Source: Sporosarcina limicola (GTDB taxonomy: Bacteria > Bacillota > Bacilli > Bacillales_A > Planococcaceae). From it: a stretch of 56,760 bases of DNA. The stretch lies in contig NZ_JADBEL010000025.1 in NCBI RefSeq assembly GCF_014873855.1, forward strand, positions 1 through 56,760, given 5' to 3'. This document shows, one piece after another, positions 42,540 through 52,376 of the stretch. The notes beneath the pieces are model-generated. The model worked only from the letters and a program-made list of their open reading frames with translations, made no database searches and was not told where the DNA came from. Position 1 is the first letter of the stretch. Every line of letters begins with the position of its first letter. A program made the position numbers and the translations under genes.

Positions 42540-43715
42540 TCAACCGTTCAACGCTGTGATGAATCGTTTGACTCCATCTTCTACAAGTGAACGTGGCGTC
42601 GCAACGTTCATACGGAGGAACCCGCGGCCTGCCTCGCCGTATTTCGTACCAGGCTCTAGTGCGAGTCTCCCTTTATTCAATAGTTTGTCCATTATCTCAT
42701 CTTCAGTCAATCCCGTATCTCTGTAGTCAATCCACAGCAAATATGTTCCGTGTGGTTTATTAATTTTAAGACTCGGCACAGCAGCCGGAAGTTCACGGAT
42801 TACGTAGTCCATATTGGCGGAGATGACTTCAAGCAATTCTGCAAGCCAAGGACCTCCATCCTTATAAGCCGCATTCAAAGCGGCAGCTGCGAAAGGACTT
42901 AGTTCCATCTGTCCATGTGACATCGCATTCAACGTGAGTTTTTCCCGTACACCTTCGTCCGTCGCAATCATTATCGCCACTTGAACACCAGCAAGATTGA
43001 ATGTTTTCGTCGGCGCAACACAAGTGATGATACGGCCCGCTTCTTCGCCTGCAAGCAGTGCTAGTGGGATATGCTTATAGTCTGGGAAAACAAGATCGGC
43101 ATGGATTTCATCCGATAAAATAAAAATATTATATTTTGTACATAATCTTATTATTTCTTTCAGTTCGTCTTCATTCCAGACAATTCCCCCGGGATTATGT
43201 GGATTACATAAGATGAAAAGTTTCACATCTTGTTGTAGACAGTTTTCAAATTCCTCGAAGTCAATTGAATATGTACCGTTCTTTTCTTTCATGACACATT
43301 CGACAATTTTACGTTCTTGAAGGCCAGGGATTTGGAAGAACGGTGGATAGACTGGTGGTGTTATAAGAATTCCATCCCCCTTGGTTGTAAAAGTTTCTAT
43401 AACCGACGCGATTGCTGGTACTACCCCATGATTGAATAACATCCATTCATTTTTAGTTTCCCACCCCTGACGCTCAGCCAGCCATGAACGGACTGAATCT
43501 TTACAGCCTTCACAAATGTAGGAGTATCCGAATACCGACTGCTCAAGCGTTTCCCTTATCGCGTCAACTACCACTTCTGGAGCGGCGAAATCCATATCTG
43601 CAACCCACATTGGCAAGATATCTGAAGCGTCCTCAATCCCATAGACTACTTCCATTCGGTCCCATTTCACTGAACGGGTTTTCCGTCTTTCAATCACATG
43701 ATCAAATACACTCAC
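42540..43715 (-). CDS. patB: PatB/MalY-type aminotransferase, C-S lyase
   Basis: 391 residues, PLP fold type I. MPMWVADMDF-like opening (LPMWVADMDFAAPEVV), the NPHNPGG loop near residue 168, SDEIHADLVF with the PLP-contacting Asp, and the Schiff-base lysine in APTKTFNLAGVQ. Enzymes of this group cleave cystathionine and cysteine S-conjugates. Its position next to yugE matches B. subtilis. Confidence 0.9.
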   Translation of the reverse strand: MSVFDHVIERRKTRSVKWDRMEVVYGIEDASDILPMWVADMDFAAPEVVVDAIRETLEQSVFGYSYICEGCKDSVRSWLAERQGWETKNEWMLFNHGVVPAIASVIETFTTKGDGILITPPVYPPFFQIPGLQERKIVECVMKEKNGTYSIDFEEFENCLQQDVKLFILCNPHNPGGIVWNEDELKEIIRLCTKYNIFILSDEIHADLVFPDYKHIPLALLAGEEAGRIITCVAPTKTFNLAGVQVAIMIATDEGVREKLTLNAMSHGQMELSPFAAAALNAAYKDGGPWLAELLEVISANMDYVIRELPAAVPSLKINKPHGTYLLWIDYRDTGLTEDEIMDKLLNKGRLALEPGTKYGEAGRGFLRMNVATPRSLVEDGVKRFITALNG

Positions 43716-43788
43716 GAATATCCCCTCTTTCCTTTTTTCTCTACTATGCTATCATAAATGAGACTAAAGAAAAATAAGGTGACTTATC

Positions 43789-44049
43789 GTGCAAACCATT
43801 GAAATGAATAAAAAAGCTGTTATCCTTTTGGAAGAATGGGATCCATTCCATGAGGGGAAAAAAGCATATGAACTGGAAATCGTCGATGTCGTAACAGAAT
43901 TGCATCGCCTTGATCATCCGACGGATCTTGCAAAACGGATTCGGGAAATTTACGAACATTCCTATGAGCTGTGGATTCCAATCGAGAACTGCGTACAAAT
44001 ATCTTATAAGTTGTTGGCAATAAAATACGAAGCGAAGTGCATCGTCTGA
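43789..44049 (+). CDS. yugE: YugE family protein (DUF1871)
   Basis: 86 residues, cytosolic and alpha-helical, with the DUF1871 pattern EEWDPFHEGKKAYELEIVDVV and LAKRIREIYEHSYELWIPIENC. The GTG start has AAGGTGA upstream. Function unknown. A terminator follows at 44092. Confidence 0.82.
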   Translation: MQTIEMNKKAVILLEEWDPFHEGKKAYELEIVDVVTELHRLDHPTDLAKRIREIYEHSYELWIPIENCVQISYKLLAIKYEAKCIV

Positions 44050-44091
44050 AGTAAAGCGCAGAACATCTGGTGTCCGGAGTTTAGACAATCA

Positions 44092-44130
44092 AAAAAGCTG
44101 TACCCATGTAAATGCGGGTACAGCTTTCTT
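44092..44130. terminator. Terminator between yugE and the SNF transporter gene
   Basis: AAAGCTGTACCC and GGGTACAGCTTT pair around 10 nt, followed by CTT on one side and TT-rich sequence on the other. Confidence 0.85.
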
Positions 44131-44134
44131 GATT

Positions 44135-45478
44135 CTAGGACCGGAGTTCAATGATCCAAACGATGAAAATTATAATAATGGCCACAGGTGCTATAAATCG
44201 TACGAGAAACTTCCATAAACTGTTCATCACAGGGTGCATACGAAGCTCATCGTCTGTTTGGGATTTCGTTAAAATAAAGCCCGCAAAGAGTGAGATTAAA
44301 AGCGCACCGAGCGGCATACCAATCCGGCTTGTCAACAAGTCTGCAAAGTCGAAGATTGTTCCACCGAAAATACGAACATCAGAAAGTATCCCGAATGATA
44401 GTGCGCTCGGAATCCCGACGATGAAAATAAGTAGTCCGAATACCCACGAAGCACGCTTTCTTCGATCGTGTTTCGTTCGAATACCGGAGGACACAACAAT
44501 CTCAAGCATCGCAATCGATGAAGTGAGCGTCGCGAATAGCATCAGAATGAAGAAGATAATCATGAACACATTCCCGAATGGAATTTGGCTAAATATAGCT
44601 GGCAATATGACGAAAATTAATCCTGGCCCTTCATCAGGGGATTGACCAAGAGCGAACACCGCTGGAAAAATGACCAGCCCGGCCAAAATTGAGATAACAA
44701 TATTGAGTAACGACACATTTAAGGCTGACTGACCGAGCCGTTCCTCCTTCGGTAAATAGGAAGCATACGTCATCATGGCCGTCACACCGACACTTAACGA
44801 GAAGAATGCTTGTCCGAGAGCAAGGAGAACTGTCGAACCTGTCAACTGGGACCAATCGGGCACAAATAGGAAGCGGACACCCTCCATCGCGCCATCCAAT
44901 GTCAACGAACGGATGGCTAGGATGATAAAGAAGATGAATAACAGCGGCATCATCCAACGGCTCGCCCGTTCAATTCCGCCGCGAATCCCGCTTTGTACAA
45001 TCCAGATGGACAACAGCATGAATACCGCCTGTGCGAACAGTACTTCGAACGGATTTGCGATGATTAAATCGAAAAGCTTTCCATGCTCGGCAACATCAAG
45101 TTTGAAGAACAGCGCACGAGCAAGGTAAGAGAGAATCCAACCCCCGATGACGCTATAGAATGACAAAATAATAAATGACATCGCAAGACCTAGCCAACCT
45201 ACTAGATGCCATTTGCGTCCAAGAGCGAGTCGTTTTAGTGCTGTAACAGCATCTGCCTGCCCCATTCGCCCAACAACAAACTCCGCCAATAAAATCGGAA
45301 GACCAATCGCAAATGTACTGATGATGAACAGGATAACAAAGACGCTCCCGCCATTTGTTCCTGCCATATAAGGGAACTTCCATATTGCACCGAGTCCGAT
45401 TGAACTGCCCGCAGCAGCGAGAACGAATCCGATTTTTGAGGACCATTGATCGCGTTGTTTCATTAACAAATCACTCAT
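44135..45478 (-). CDS. Neurotransmitter:Na+ symporter (SNF) family transporter
   Basis: 447 residues and about 11 helices. The SNF signature is in helix 1: KIGFVLAAAGSSIGLGAIWKFPY, with the unwound GSSIGLGAIW region that binds substrate and Na+. GTNGGSVFVILFI and ALGQAFFSLSVGVTAMMTYASY (helix 6-7) agree with LeuT-type bacterial members such as YocR/YhdH of B. subtilis. It should import an amino acid with Na+; which one is not evident. Confidence 0.88.
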   Translation of the reverse strand: MSDLLMKQRDQWSSKIGFVLAAAGSSIGLGAIWKFPYMAGTNGGSVFVILFIISTFAIGLPILLAEFVVGRMGQADAVTALKRLALGRKWHLVGWLGLAMSFIILSFYSVIGGWILSYLARALFFKLDVAEHGKLFDLIIANPFEVLFAQAVFMLLSIWIVQSGIRGGIERASRWMMPLLFIFFIILAIRSLTLDGAMEGVRFLFVPDWSQLTGSTVLLALGQAFFSLSVGVTAMMTYASYLPKEERLGQSALNVSLLNIVISILAGLVIFPAVFALGQSPDEGPGLIFVILPAIFSQIPFGNVFMIIFFILMLFATLTSSIAMLEIVVSSGIRTKHDRRKRASWVFGLLIFIVGIPSALSFGILSDVRIFGGTIFDFADLLTSRIGMPLGALLISLFAGFILTKSQTDDELRMHPVMNSLWKFLVRFIAPVAIIIIFIVWIIELRS

Positions 45479-45840
45479 TTCTATGATAAAGACTTATTTA
45501 TTGTACATGAGTCAGTATCAATCCTAAACACCTTTGTAACATTTGTATATTTTCTTATTACATACAAGGAGCAAAGAAATTAGTGGGGGAATAATCGGGA
45601 ACGCGGGATACAGCTTCCGTAAGCTTGGATACATTCGATTATGACGACTTGAAAGAAACAATGATTTTTAAAAGAGAAAAATAGCTACATCAGAATTCGG
45701 TTTTTATGGAAAAAGTTATATTCCTATTGGGCTACAACCTTTTTCATACACTTTTTTGCCCAAGACCGATATGCATGGTATAATTTTAGACGGCCTTATT
45801 GGCACATACGATACCAAAAATAGATTGGGAGCTGTTTCAA
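45479..45840. other. Intergenic region with a possible gene tail
   Basis: Around 45590-45684 (plus) a frame reads DTASVSLDTFDYDDLKETMIF and ends KREK, like the end of a protein whose beginning is missing. No start is visible. The rest is AT-rich; a GGGAGCTG ribosome site at about 45827 serves yugI. Confidence 0.35.
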
Positions 45841-46215
45841 ATGGCAAGGAAATATGAAGTGGGAGAAGAGCTTTCCGGCAAAGTAACGGGAATTCAACCA
45901 TACGGTGCATTTGTTGCGCTTGACGAAGAAACACAAGGCCTTGTCCACATTTCTGAAATAACATATGGATTCGTGAAAGACATCAATGATTTTCTTTCCA
46001 TTGGGCAAGAAGTCGAAGTGAAAGTTTTAGAAATTGACGATGGTGCAGGGAAAATTAGCCTGTCGATTCGCGCGCTTCAAGAAGCACCACCATCTACAAA
46101 GAGAGAAGATCGTCCACGCAAATCATTGCAAGCCCGCGTTAACGAACGCGACGCGGATGGATTCAACTCATTAAAAGAAAAGTTGCAAGGTTGGATTGAG
46201 AAATCTGGACAATAA
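45841..46215 (+). CDS. yugI: S1 domain RNA-binding protein YugI (general stress protein 13 type)
   Basis: 124 residues. An S1 domain covers residues 1-75: YEVGEELSGKVTGIQPYGAFVAL, GLVHISEITYGFVKD and VEVKVLEIDDGAGKISLSIRAL. A basic linker follows. YugI-type proteins bind ribosomes or RNA. ATG 45841 has GGGAGCTG 7 bp upstream. Confidence 0.9.
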   Translation: MARKYEVGEELSGKVTGIQPYGAFVALDEETQGLVHISEITYGFVKDINDFLSIGQEVEVKVLEIDDGAGKISLSIRALQEAPPSTKREDRPRKSLQARVNERDADGFNSLKEKLQGWIEKSGQ

Positions 46216-46530
46216 GAGGAACGCAGTCTAAGTTCGCCGCGTCCTGCGGCAACAACTGCATGACCTACATCCTGTAGGCCCAAGCGGAAGTGGCCGTCTA
46301 GATGCGACAGGCACAAGACGGTTTGCGGAGAGGCGCACCTCAGCCTCATAGTAAACCCTCTTGTGACCCGAGCATCTGGCCACTGGAGTCTGGACAATAA
46401 GAGGAACGCAGTCTAAGTTCGCCGAAGCGGCCTATGATACGTAGTCCTATTCGTCCTGCGGCAACAAGGAGGGATGAAGTTCAATCCCTCCTTGTTGCAT
46501 GACCTACATCCTGTAGGCTCAAACGAAAGT
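46204..46530. repeat. Intergenic repeat cluster downstream of yugI
   Basis: TCTGGACAATAAGAGGAACG and the following CAGTCTAAGTTCGCCG occur at 46204-46239 and again at 46388-46423. ATGACCTACATCCTGTAGG occurs near 46259 and 46499, and AGGGATGAAGTTCAATCCCT near 46472. The first repeat unit includes the last codons of yugI, so the gene end itself was duplicated. Modules match those at 20150-20330. Non-coding. Confidence 0.7.
46289..46384. repeat. 96-nt palindromic element inside the repeat cluster
   Basis: AGTGGCC, AGATGC, CACAAGA, GGTTT and GAGG on the left pair with CCTC, AAACC, TCTTGTG, GCATCT and GGCCACT on the right. It folds into one long hairpin with small bulges. Confidence 0.65.
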
Positions 46531-46571
46531 GAGGACAAGGCGATTAGGCCTTCTCCTCACTTTTTAATTTT
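46528..46571 (+). terminator. Terminator-like hairpin at the end of the RocR-like gene
   Basis: AGTGAGGA and AAGGC pair with GCCTT and TCCTCACT, then TTTTAATTTTT. It lies at the 3' border of the convergent regulator gene. Confidence 0.7.
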
Positions 46572-47876
46572 TCGAAGCCGGTATTGCAAATTTTGACGAC
46601 TCATCCCAAGTGTATTGGCGGTTTTCGTCACATTATCATTATGTAACTTCATCGCTTTATGTAAATAATACACTTCTGCTTCGTGCAAAAATTGATCAAG
46701 AGGGAGCAATTCTTTATCGGGCTGGATGATGAAATCAGCAGCTTGGATTGTCTCGTCAGTCATATCTCCACTCTTCATCCGAAAATGAAGGGGCAACATA
46801 TCATATGTAATAACGATTTCGGTCGTAGCAAGTGAGGTGACCTCATTGAGAAGAAACTCGAGCTCTCTTACATTTCCAGGCCAATGATACCCAAGGAAAA
46901 GTTGCTCAACCTCAGTAGTAATCCCTTGTAATGCGGATCCGAATCGATCACTCCTGCCAACTAAATAAGTGGAAATAAAGGGCGAAATATCTTCCTTACG
47001 TTTTCGCAATGGTGGGACTCGGATTGTGAAAGAGGAAAAGAAATAGTATAAGTCTTTCAGTAATGCCCCTGAGGCTATTAATTCAACAGGGTCATCCCCG
47101 ATGCTTGCCATGAATTGCCTATCACGTGCGCCTAACTTTACGAGTATTGAAAGTAATTCCTGCTGAAGAGGAATCGATAGCAAATCAACACGCTCACAAA
47201 ATAATGTAACCGAATCTATATCTGATAAGTCATCGATTAAACGATCGATAAGCAAGGGATCTGAGCTATGGCAGAAAAGTGTATAAAAGAGGCCGTTGGA
47301 AGGTGAAAATTCATTGTGGATACTTTCTGCGATAAGATCTTTTCCTGTTCCGGTTTCCCCTATTAACAGGACAGGCAATTTTGCCCGTGCCGCTTTTTTT
47401 GCAGTTGAAATAACGGCTTTCATCGATGAAGAATCTGCGATGATCCGATTGAATGTGACGGGATCACTGTTCTTTCTGAATGGCTGTAAGACATACTTCT
47501 CAAGTGCGGTTACATCACGAGCTAGTTCCATAGCTCCGATTAATTCGCCGTCATGGTAAATTGGAAATGTGTCATTTATCGTCGTGATTTCTGTACCATT
47601 CCGGTTCCAGTAGGTCTGTTTTACGTTTAATTGTATGATTTCGCTTTGCAACACTTTTAACAGCGTACTCTCTTCCTGTTCAAAATTGAATAGCTCCAAA
47701 ATCGATCGATCGCCGACATCTTCAAGCGCAAGACCTTCAATTACTTTCATTTTTTCATTATAAATAACGGTTTGCCCGTTTTTATCAACAGCATGGATAC
47801 CAACCTCGACATGATTGACTGCAAATTCATGAAAAGGGAAGAGTGATTCATCGATTTTATTCAAAATTAACACCAT
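46557..47876 (-). CDS. RocR-like transcriptional regulator with a degenerate sigma54 AAA+ domain
   Basis: 439 residues: an N-terminal PAS-like sensor (about 15-130), a central domain with Walker A GETGTGKD near 168-175, and a Fis-type helix-turn-helix (NDNVTKTANTLGMSRQNLQYRLRKIKK). The general architecture and the adjacent roc genes resemble RocR. However, the ELFG...GAFTGA loop that contacts sigma54 is missing, Walker B reads VTLFCERVD instead of LFLDEI, sensor I is altered, and the arginine-finger block reads LLKDLYYFFSS. PPLRKRKEDI and WPGNVREL are kept. It is thus unlikely to hydrolyse ATP or activate sigma54 RNA polymerase, and may bind DNA as a repressor or sigmaA regulator (inference). 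It is divergent from rocA. Confidence 0.8.
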   Translation of the reverse strand: MVLILNKIDESLFPFHEFAVNHVEVGIHAVDKNGQTVIYNEKMKVIEGLALEDVGDRSILELFNFEQEESTLLKVLQSEIIQLNVKQTYWNRNGTEITTINDTFPIYHDGELIGAMELARDVTALEKYVLQPFRKNSDPVTFNRIIADSSSMKAVISTAKKAARAKLPVLLIGETGTGKDLIAESIHNEFSPSNGLFYTLFCHSSDPLLIDRLIDDLSDIDSVTLFCERVDLLSIPLQQELLSILVKLGARDRQFMASIGDDPVELIASGALLKDLYYFFSSFTIRVPPLRKRKEDISPFISTYLVGRSDRFGSALQGITTEVEQLFLGYHWPGNVRELEFLLNEVTSLATTEIVITYDMLPLHFRMKSGDMTDETIQAADFIIQPDKELLPLDQFLHEAEVYYLHKAMKLHNDNVTKTANTLGMSRQNLQYRLRKIKK

Positions 47877-47911
47877 CCAAATAAATTTTTTTGAAAATTA
47901 ATGAATAATAC

Positions 47912-47940
47912 TTGAAATCCGCAACAATCTTTTGCATTAT
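47912..47940 (+). promoter_or_regulatory. Candidate sigmaA promoter of rocA
   Basis: TTGAAA (47912-47917), 17 bp and CATTAT (47935-47940). I found no TGGCA/TTGC pair with sigma54 spacing between 47877 and 48006. Confidence 0.4.
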
Positions 47941-48006
47941 TATATATGTAATCAATTACTAAGTGCAAATTTATTTTGCGTCTCAATTAAAAAAGGAGGA
48001 ACAAAC

Positions 48007-49551
48007 ATGATTCCATACAAACATGAGCCATTCACAGATTTCACGCTAGAAGAGAACAAACAAGCTTTCTTAGAGGGCATGAAGACAGTAGAGGGCTATC
48101 TTGGACAAGATTATCCTTTAATTATCGGTGGGGAACGAGTTACAACTGAAGAAAAATTAGTTTCAACAAACCCAGCAAACAAAGAAGAAGTTATCGGTCG
48201 CGTTTCTAAAGCAAGCAAAGACCTTGCTGAGAAAGCTATGAAAGTAGCAGACGCAACTTTCAATACATGGAGAAAAGTAACGCCTGAATTCCGTGCAGAT
48301 GTTCTTTTTAAAGCTTCAGCGATTATTCGCCGTCGTAAACACGAATTCTCAGCACTTCTTACAAAAGAAGCAGGAAAACCTTGGAATGAAGCGGACGCTG
48401 ATACAGCCGAAGCAATTGACTTCCTTGAATTTTACGCACGTCAAATGCTTACATTGAAAGACGGTATGCCTGTTGAAAGTCGCCCAGGCGAATTCAACCG
48501 TTTCGACTATATCCCCCTTGGTGTAGGCGTTGTTATTTCACCATGGAACTTTGCATTTGCAATCATGGCTGGAACAACTGCTGCTGCACTTGTTACAGGA
48601 AACACAGTACTTCTGAAACCAGCATCTACAACACCAGTTGTGGCATACAAGTTTATCGAAGTTCTTGAAGAAGCCGGCATGCCTGCTGGCGTTGTTAACT
48701 TCATCCCTGGATCAGGTGCTGAAGTAGGAGATTATCTTGTCGATCACCCAAGAACACGATTCATCTCATTCACAGGTTCACGTGAAATTGGAACACGCAT
48801 TTACGAGCGTGCGGCAGTAGTGAACAAAGGCCAAATCTGGTTGAAACGTGTAATCGCTGAAATGGGCGGTAAAGATACAATGGTCGTTGACAACGATGCA
48901 GATCTTGAACTTGCAGCACAATCAATCGTTAAATCGGCATTTGGTTTTAGTGGACAAAAATGTTCTGCATGTTCACGTGCAGTGATTCACGCAGACGTTT
49001 ACGATCAAGTTGTTGCGCGTATCGAAGAATTGACAAAAGAATTGACATACGGTGATCCAGCAGACCAAGCGAACTTCACTGGTCCGGTTATCGATCAAGC
49101 ATCATATGATAAAATTATGAGCTACATTGAAATTGGTAAAAAAGAAGGACGTATTGTTGCAGGCGGAACTGGCGATAGTTCAAAAGGATTCTTCGTTGCT
49201 CCAACTGTTATTGTTGATTTGGATCCTAAAGCTCGTGTTATGCAAGAAGAAGTCTTCGGCCCAGTTGTCGGAATTTCAAAAGCGAAGAGCTTTGACGAAG
49301 CAATTGAAATTGCAAACAACACGGATTATGGTTTGACAGGCGCAGTCATTACTAACAACCGTGCTCACATCGAACAAGCACGTGAAGATTTCCATGCAGG
49401 TAACCTTTACTTCAACCGCGGGTGCACAGGCGCAATCGTAGGATACCAACCATTTGGTGGATTCAACATGTCCGGTACAGATTCAAAAGCGGGCGGACCT
49501 GATTACTTGCAACTACACATGCAAGGTAAAACAACGTCTGAAACGTTTTGA
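48007..49551 (+). CDS. rocA: 1-pyrroline-5-carboxylate / glutamate-semialdehyde dehydrogenase
   Basis: 514 residues, aldehyde dehydrogenase fold. It oxidises glutamate-gamma-semialdehyde to glutamate with NAD+. The catalytic Glu lies in [14 protein letters not shown], the Cys in [17 protein letters not shown], and the cofactor region in [21 protein letters not shown] precedes the ATG; upstream sequence adds open codons but no better start. It follows ornithine transamination in arginine breakdown. Confidence 0.94.
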   Translation: MIPYKHEPFTDFTLEENKQAFLEGMKTVEGYLGQDYPLIIGGERVTTEEKLVSTNPANKEEVIGRVSKASKDLAEKAMKVADATFNTWRKVTPEFRADVLFKASAIIRRRKHEFSALLTKEAGKPWNEADADTAEAIDFLEFYARQMLTLKDGMPVESRPGEFNRFDYIPLGVGVVISPWNFAFAIMAGTTAAALVTGNTVLLKPASTTPVVAYKFIEVLEEAGMPAGVVNFIPGSGAEVGDYLVDHPRTRFISFTGSREIGTRIYERAAVVNKGQIWLKRVIAEMGGKDTMVVDNDADLELAAQSIVKSAFGFSGQKCSACSRAVIHADVYDQVVARIEELTKELTYGDPADQANFTGPVIDQASYDKIMSYIEIGKKEGRIVAGGTGDSSKGFFVAPTVIVDLDPKARVMQEEVFGPVVGISKAKSFDEAIEIANNTDYGLTGAVITNNRAHIEQAREDFHAGNLYFNRGCTGAIVGYQPFGGFNMSGTDSKAGGPDYLQLHMQGKTTSETF

Positions 49552-49576
49552 TTTGAACAACCTGCAATAATAAAAG

Positions 49577-49600
49577 TAGACCCATCAACTTGGTGGGTCT
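49577..49600 (+). promoter_or_regulatory. Hairpin between rocA and rocD
   Basis: AGACCCA and TGGGTCT pair around an 10-nt loop with no T-run after it. It may stabilise mRNA ends or reduce read-through. Confidence 0.4.
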
Positions 49601-49632
49601 GCCCATTACATAACATACAAGGAGGGAAATGC

Positions 49633-50826
49633 ATGTCAGTATCAGAAAAAATTATTACACAAACGGATAAATACGGTGCGAACAATTATCACCCACTACC
49701 AATCGTTATTTCAGAAGCTCAAGGGGTTTGGGTTCAAGATCCAGAGGGAAATAAATTTATGGATATGCTATCCGCATATTCTGCTGTAAACCAAGGGCAT
49801 CGTCATCCTAAAATCATTCAAGCTTTGAAAGACCAGGCTGACAAAGTGACATTAACTTCACGTGCATTCCATAACGACCAACTGGGTCCGTGGTATGAAA
49901 AAATTTGTGAGCTATCTGGAAAAGAAATGGCTCTCCCAATGAACACAGGTGCAGAAGCTGTTGAGACTGCGATTAAAGCAGCTCGTCGATGGGCCTATGA
50001 CGTAAAAGGAGTTGCAGAAGAACAAGCTGAAATTATTGGCTGTGAAGGAAATTTCCACGGTCGTACGATGACAGCGGTCTCATTATCATCTGACGCAGAA
50101 TATAAACGCGGATTTGGTCCTATGCTTCCGGGTATTAACCTAATTCCTTACGGTGATATTAAAGCGCTTGAAGAGGCAATCACTCCAAATACGGCAGCTT
50201 TCCTAATCGAGCCGATTCAAGGTGAAGCGGGTATTATCATTCCTCCTGTGGGCTTCATGAAAGCTGCAAGAGAACTATGTAAAAAACATAACGTCCTATT
50301 CATTGCAGATGAAATCCAAGCGGGTCTATGCCGTACGGGTAAAATGTTCGCATGTGAGTGGGAAGATATGGAGCCTGACATGTATATTCTGGGTAAAGCA
50401 CTGGGCGGCGGAGTTTTCCCAATCTCATGCGTAGTTGCAGACAAAGAAGTTTTAGGTGTCTTCAATCCTGGATCACACGGTTCGACATTTGGTGGAAACC
50501 CGATGGCATGTGCAGTATCGATTGCTTCCCTAGAAGTATTGGAAGAAGAAGAGCTAGCTAAAAATTCTCTTGAGCTTGGGAATTACTTCATGGACGAGCT
50601 AAGGAAAATTCAACATCCATCGATTAAAGATGTTCGTGGACGCGGTCTGTTCATCGGAATTGAGTTAACTGAAGAAGCACGTCCATATTGTGAAAAGTTG
50701 AAAGAACTTGGTTTACTATGCAAAGAAACGCATGATACCGTTATCCGATTTGCGCCACCACTTATTATCAGCAAGGAAGAATTGGATTGGGCAATCGAAA
50801 AAATCAACAAAGTTTTTATGAAATAA
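49633..50826 (+). CDS. rocD: Ornithine aminotransferase
   Basis: 397 residues, class III aminotransferase. It converts ornithine and 2-oxoglutarate to glutamate semialdehyde and glutamate. Seen: [38 protein letters not shown], the PLP-binding Asp in [15 protein letters not shown], and the Schiff-base Lys in [20 protein letters not shown] precedes the ATG. It feeds rocA. Confidence 0.94.
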   Translation: MSVSEKIITQTDKYGANNYHPLPIVISEAQGVWVQDPEGNKFMDMLSAYSAVNQGHRHPKIIQALKDQADKVTLTSRAFHNDQLGPWYEKICELSGKEMALPMNTGAEAVETAIKAARRWAYDVKGVAEEQAEIIGCEGNFHGRTMTAVSLSSDAEYKRGFGPMLPGINLIPYGDIKALEEAITPNTAAFLIEPIQGEAGIIIPPVGFMKAARELCKKHNVLFIADEIQAGLCRTGKMFACEWEDMEPDMYILGKALGGGVFPISCVVADKEVLGVFNPGSHGSTFGGNPMACAVSIASLEVLEEEELAKNSLELGNYFMDELRKIQHPSIKDVRGRGLFIGIELTEEARPYCEKLKELGLLCKETHDTVIRFAPPLIISKEELDWAIEKINKVFMK

Positions 50827-50853
50827 AATAAATAGCCAAAATTGTTCTCTAAT

Positions 50854-50868
50854 ATGTTATAATATTTG
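50854..50868 (+). promoter_or_regulatory. Extended -10 promoter of the glutamate dehydrogenase gene
   Basis: TGTTATAAT, an extended -10 element, lies about 40 bp upstream of the ATG; the -35 region is poor. Confidence 0.4.
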
Positions 50869-50906
50869 CAAAGAAGACATTATGAATCAAAGAGGCGAAA
50901 CATTAA

Positions 50907-52151
50907 ATGACTGAAAACCTGAATCTATTCACGTCTACACAAGCTGTCATAAAGGATGCACTTGACAAACTAGGCTACGATGAAGGGATGTTCGAGCTAT
51001 TAAAAGAACCACTTCGTATGGTAGAAGTACGAATTCCAGTCCGTATGGATGATGGTAAAGTTAAAGTGTTCAAGGGATTCCGTGCACAACATAATGATGC
51101 TGTTGGACCGACAAAAGGCGGCGTACGTTTTCACCCTGAAGTAACAAGGGAAGAAGTATTAGCATTATCCATGTGGATGACATTGAAAGCTGGTATCGTA
51201 GATCTTCCGTATGGCGGAGGTAAAGGCGCAATCATCTGTGACCCACGAGAAATGTCCATGGGAGAACTCGAAAGTCTGAGCCGCGGTTATGTACGTGCGC
51301 TAAGCCAAGTAATGGGACCCGCAAAAGACATCCCAGCTCCTGACGTCTTCACAAACGCTCAAATTATGGCGTGGATGATGGATGAATATAGTCGTATTGA
51401 CGAATTTAACTCACCTGGTTTCATTACAGGTAAACCGATTGTTCTAGGTGGATCGCAAGGACGAGACCGTGCAACTGCGGAAGGTGTAACAATCATCATT
51501 GAGGAAGCGGCGAAACGTCGTGGAATTGATATGAAAGGTGCACGTATCGTAATTCAAGGATTCGGAAATGCAGGAAGCTTCCTATCCAAGTTCCTTCATG
51601 ATGCAGGTGCTAAAGTTATTGGTATTTCTGATGCTTATGGTGCGCTTCATGATCCGGCAGGTCTTGATATTGACTATCTTTTAGATCGTCGTGATAGCTT
51701 TGGAACGGTAACTACACTTTTCGATAACACAATTACAAACCAAGAATTACTTGAGCTTGATTGTGATATTCTTGTTCCAGCTGCAATTGCAAACCAAATC
51801 ACGGAAAAAAATGCGCACAACATCAAAGCTAAAATTGTTGTTGAAGCAGCGAATGGACCAACTACAACCGAAGGTACTAGAATTCTTACGGAACGTGGAA
51901 TCCTTCTTGTTCCAGACGTACTCGCAAGTGCGGGTGGCGTAACAGTATCTTACTTCGAATGGGTTCAGAATAACATGGGTTATTATTGGACAGAAGAAGA
52001 AGTTCGCGAAAAAATGACTAAAAAAATGGTGGATGCATTCGAGAATGTATACACAGTAGCATCGACGCGTAACATTGATATGCGTCTTGCGGCATATATG
52101 ATTGGTGTCCGTAAAACTGCAGAAGCCTCAAGGTTCCGTGGTTGGGCATAA
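50907..52151 (+). CDS. rocG: NAD-specific glutamate dehydrogenase (RocG/GudB type)
   Basis: 414 residues. Glutamate-binding PTKGGVRFHPEV and the catalytic Lys/Asp region GGGKGAIICDPREMS and PAPDVFTN are present. The Rossmann motif is VIQGFGNAGSFLSKFLHDAG. It deaminates glutamate to 2-oxoglutarate, the final step after rocA and rocD. RocG and GudB are hard to separate by sequence alone; the rocA-rocD neighbours favour RocG. Confidence 0.93.
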   Translation: MTENLNLFTSTQAVIKDALDKLGYDEGMFELLKEPLRMVEVRIPVRMDDGKVKVFKGFRAQHNDAVGPTKGGVRFHPEVTREEVLALSMWMTLKAGIVDLPYGGGKGAIICDPREMSMGELESLSRGYVRALSQVMGPAKDIPAPDVFTNAQIMAWMMDEYSRIDEFNSPGFITGKPIVLGGSQGRDRATAEGVTIIIEEAAKRRGIDMKGARIVIQGFGNAGSFLSKFLHDAGAKVIGISDAYGALHDPAGLDIDYLLDRRDSFGTVTTLFDNTITNQELLELDCDILVPAAIANQITEKNAHNIKAKIVVEAANGPTTTEGTRILTERGILLVPDVLASAGGVTVSYFEWVQNNMGYYWTEEEVREKMTKKMVDAFENVYTVASTRNIDMRLAAYMIGVRKTAEASRFRGWA

Positions 52152-52162
52152 TCTAAATACAA

Positions 52163-52200
52163 AAGGCATCTCCTGTTTTTAATAGGGAGATGCCTTTTAT
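52163..52200 (+). terminator. Terminator after rocG
   Basis: AAAGGCATCTCC and GGGAGATGCCTTTT pair around 10 nt; TTTTAT follows. Confidence 0.85.
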
Positions 52201-52209
52201 CCCGCATTA

Positions 52210-52376
52210 ACGGGCAGTAAGACCCCACTTCAAGTCTTCAAGGAAACAAGAAGACTAAGTGGGGGATTAACTGCACCCCAGTGCTGCGGAATAAAATCCA
52301 ATTCCGCTTTAAATCCCGAATGGTTAAACTAACAATCAGTGGGGATGAGGAACCCCCTACTAATTGAAGAATAACT
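52210..52376. repeat. Intergenic inverted-repeat element
   Basis: GGGCAGTAAGACCCCACTT, AGTCTTC, then GAAGACTAAGTGGGGG and TTAACTGC form a nested hairpin. A second half with ATTCCG/CGGAAT and a GGGGATGAGGAACCCCC stem follows. It is non-coding and of interspersed-repeat type. Confidence 0.55.

Noticed and set aside
44151..44645. Long frames antisense to core genes, such as the one over the SNF transporter and others over yumB and nhaC-like genes
   Set aside because: They are shadows of strongly supported genes on the other strand, without ribosome sites.
47877..48006. Sigma54 promoter upstream of rocA
   Set aside because: TTGC occurs twice, but neither has a TGGCA-like -24 element at the required distance.
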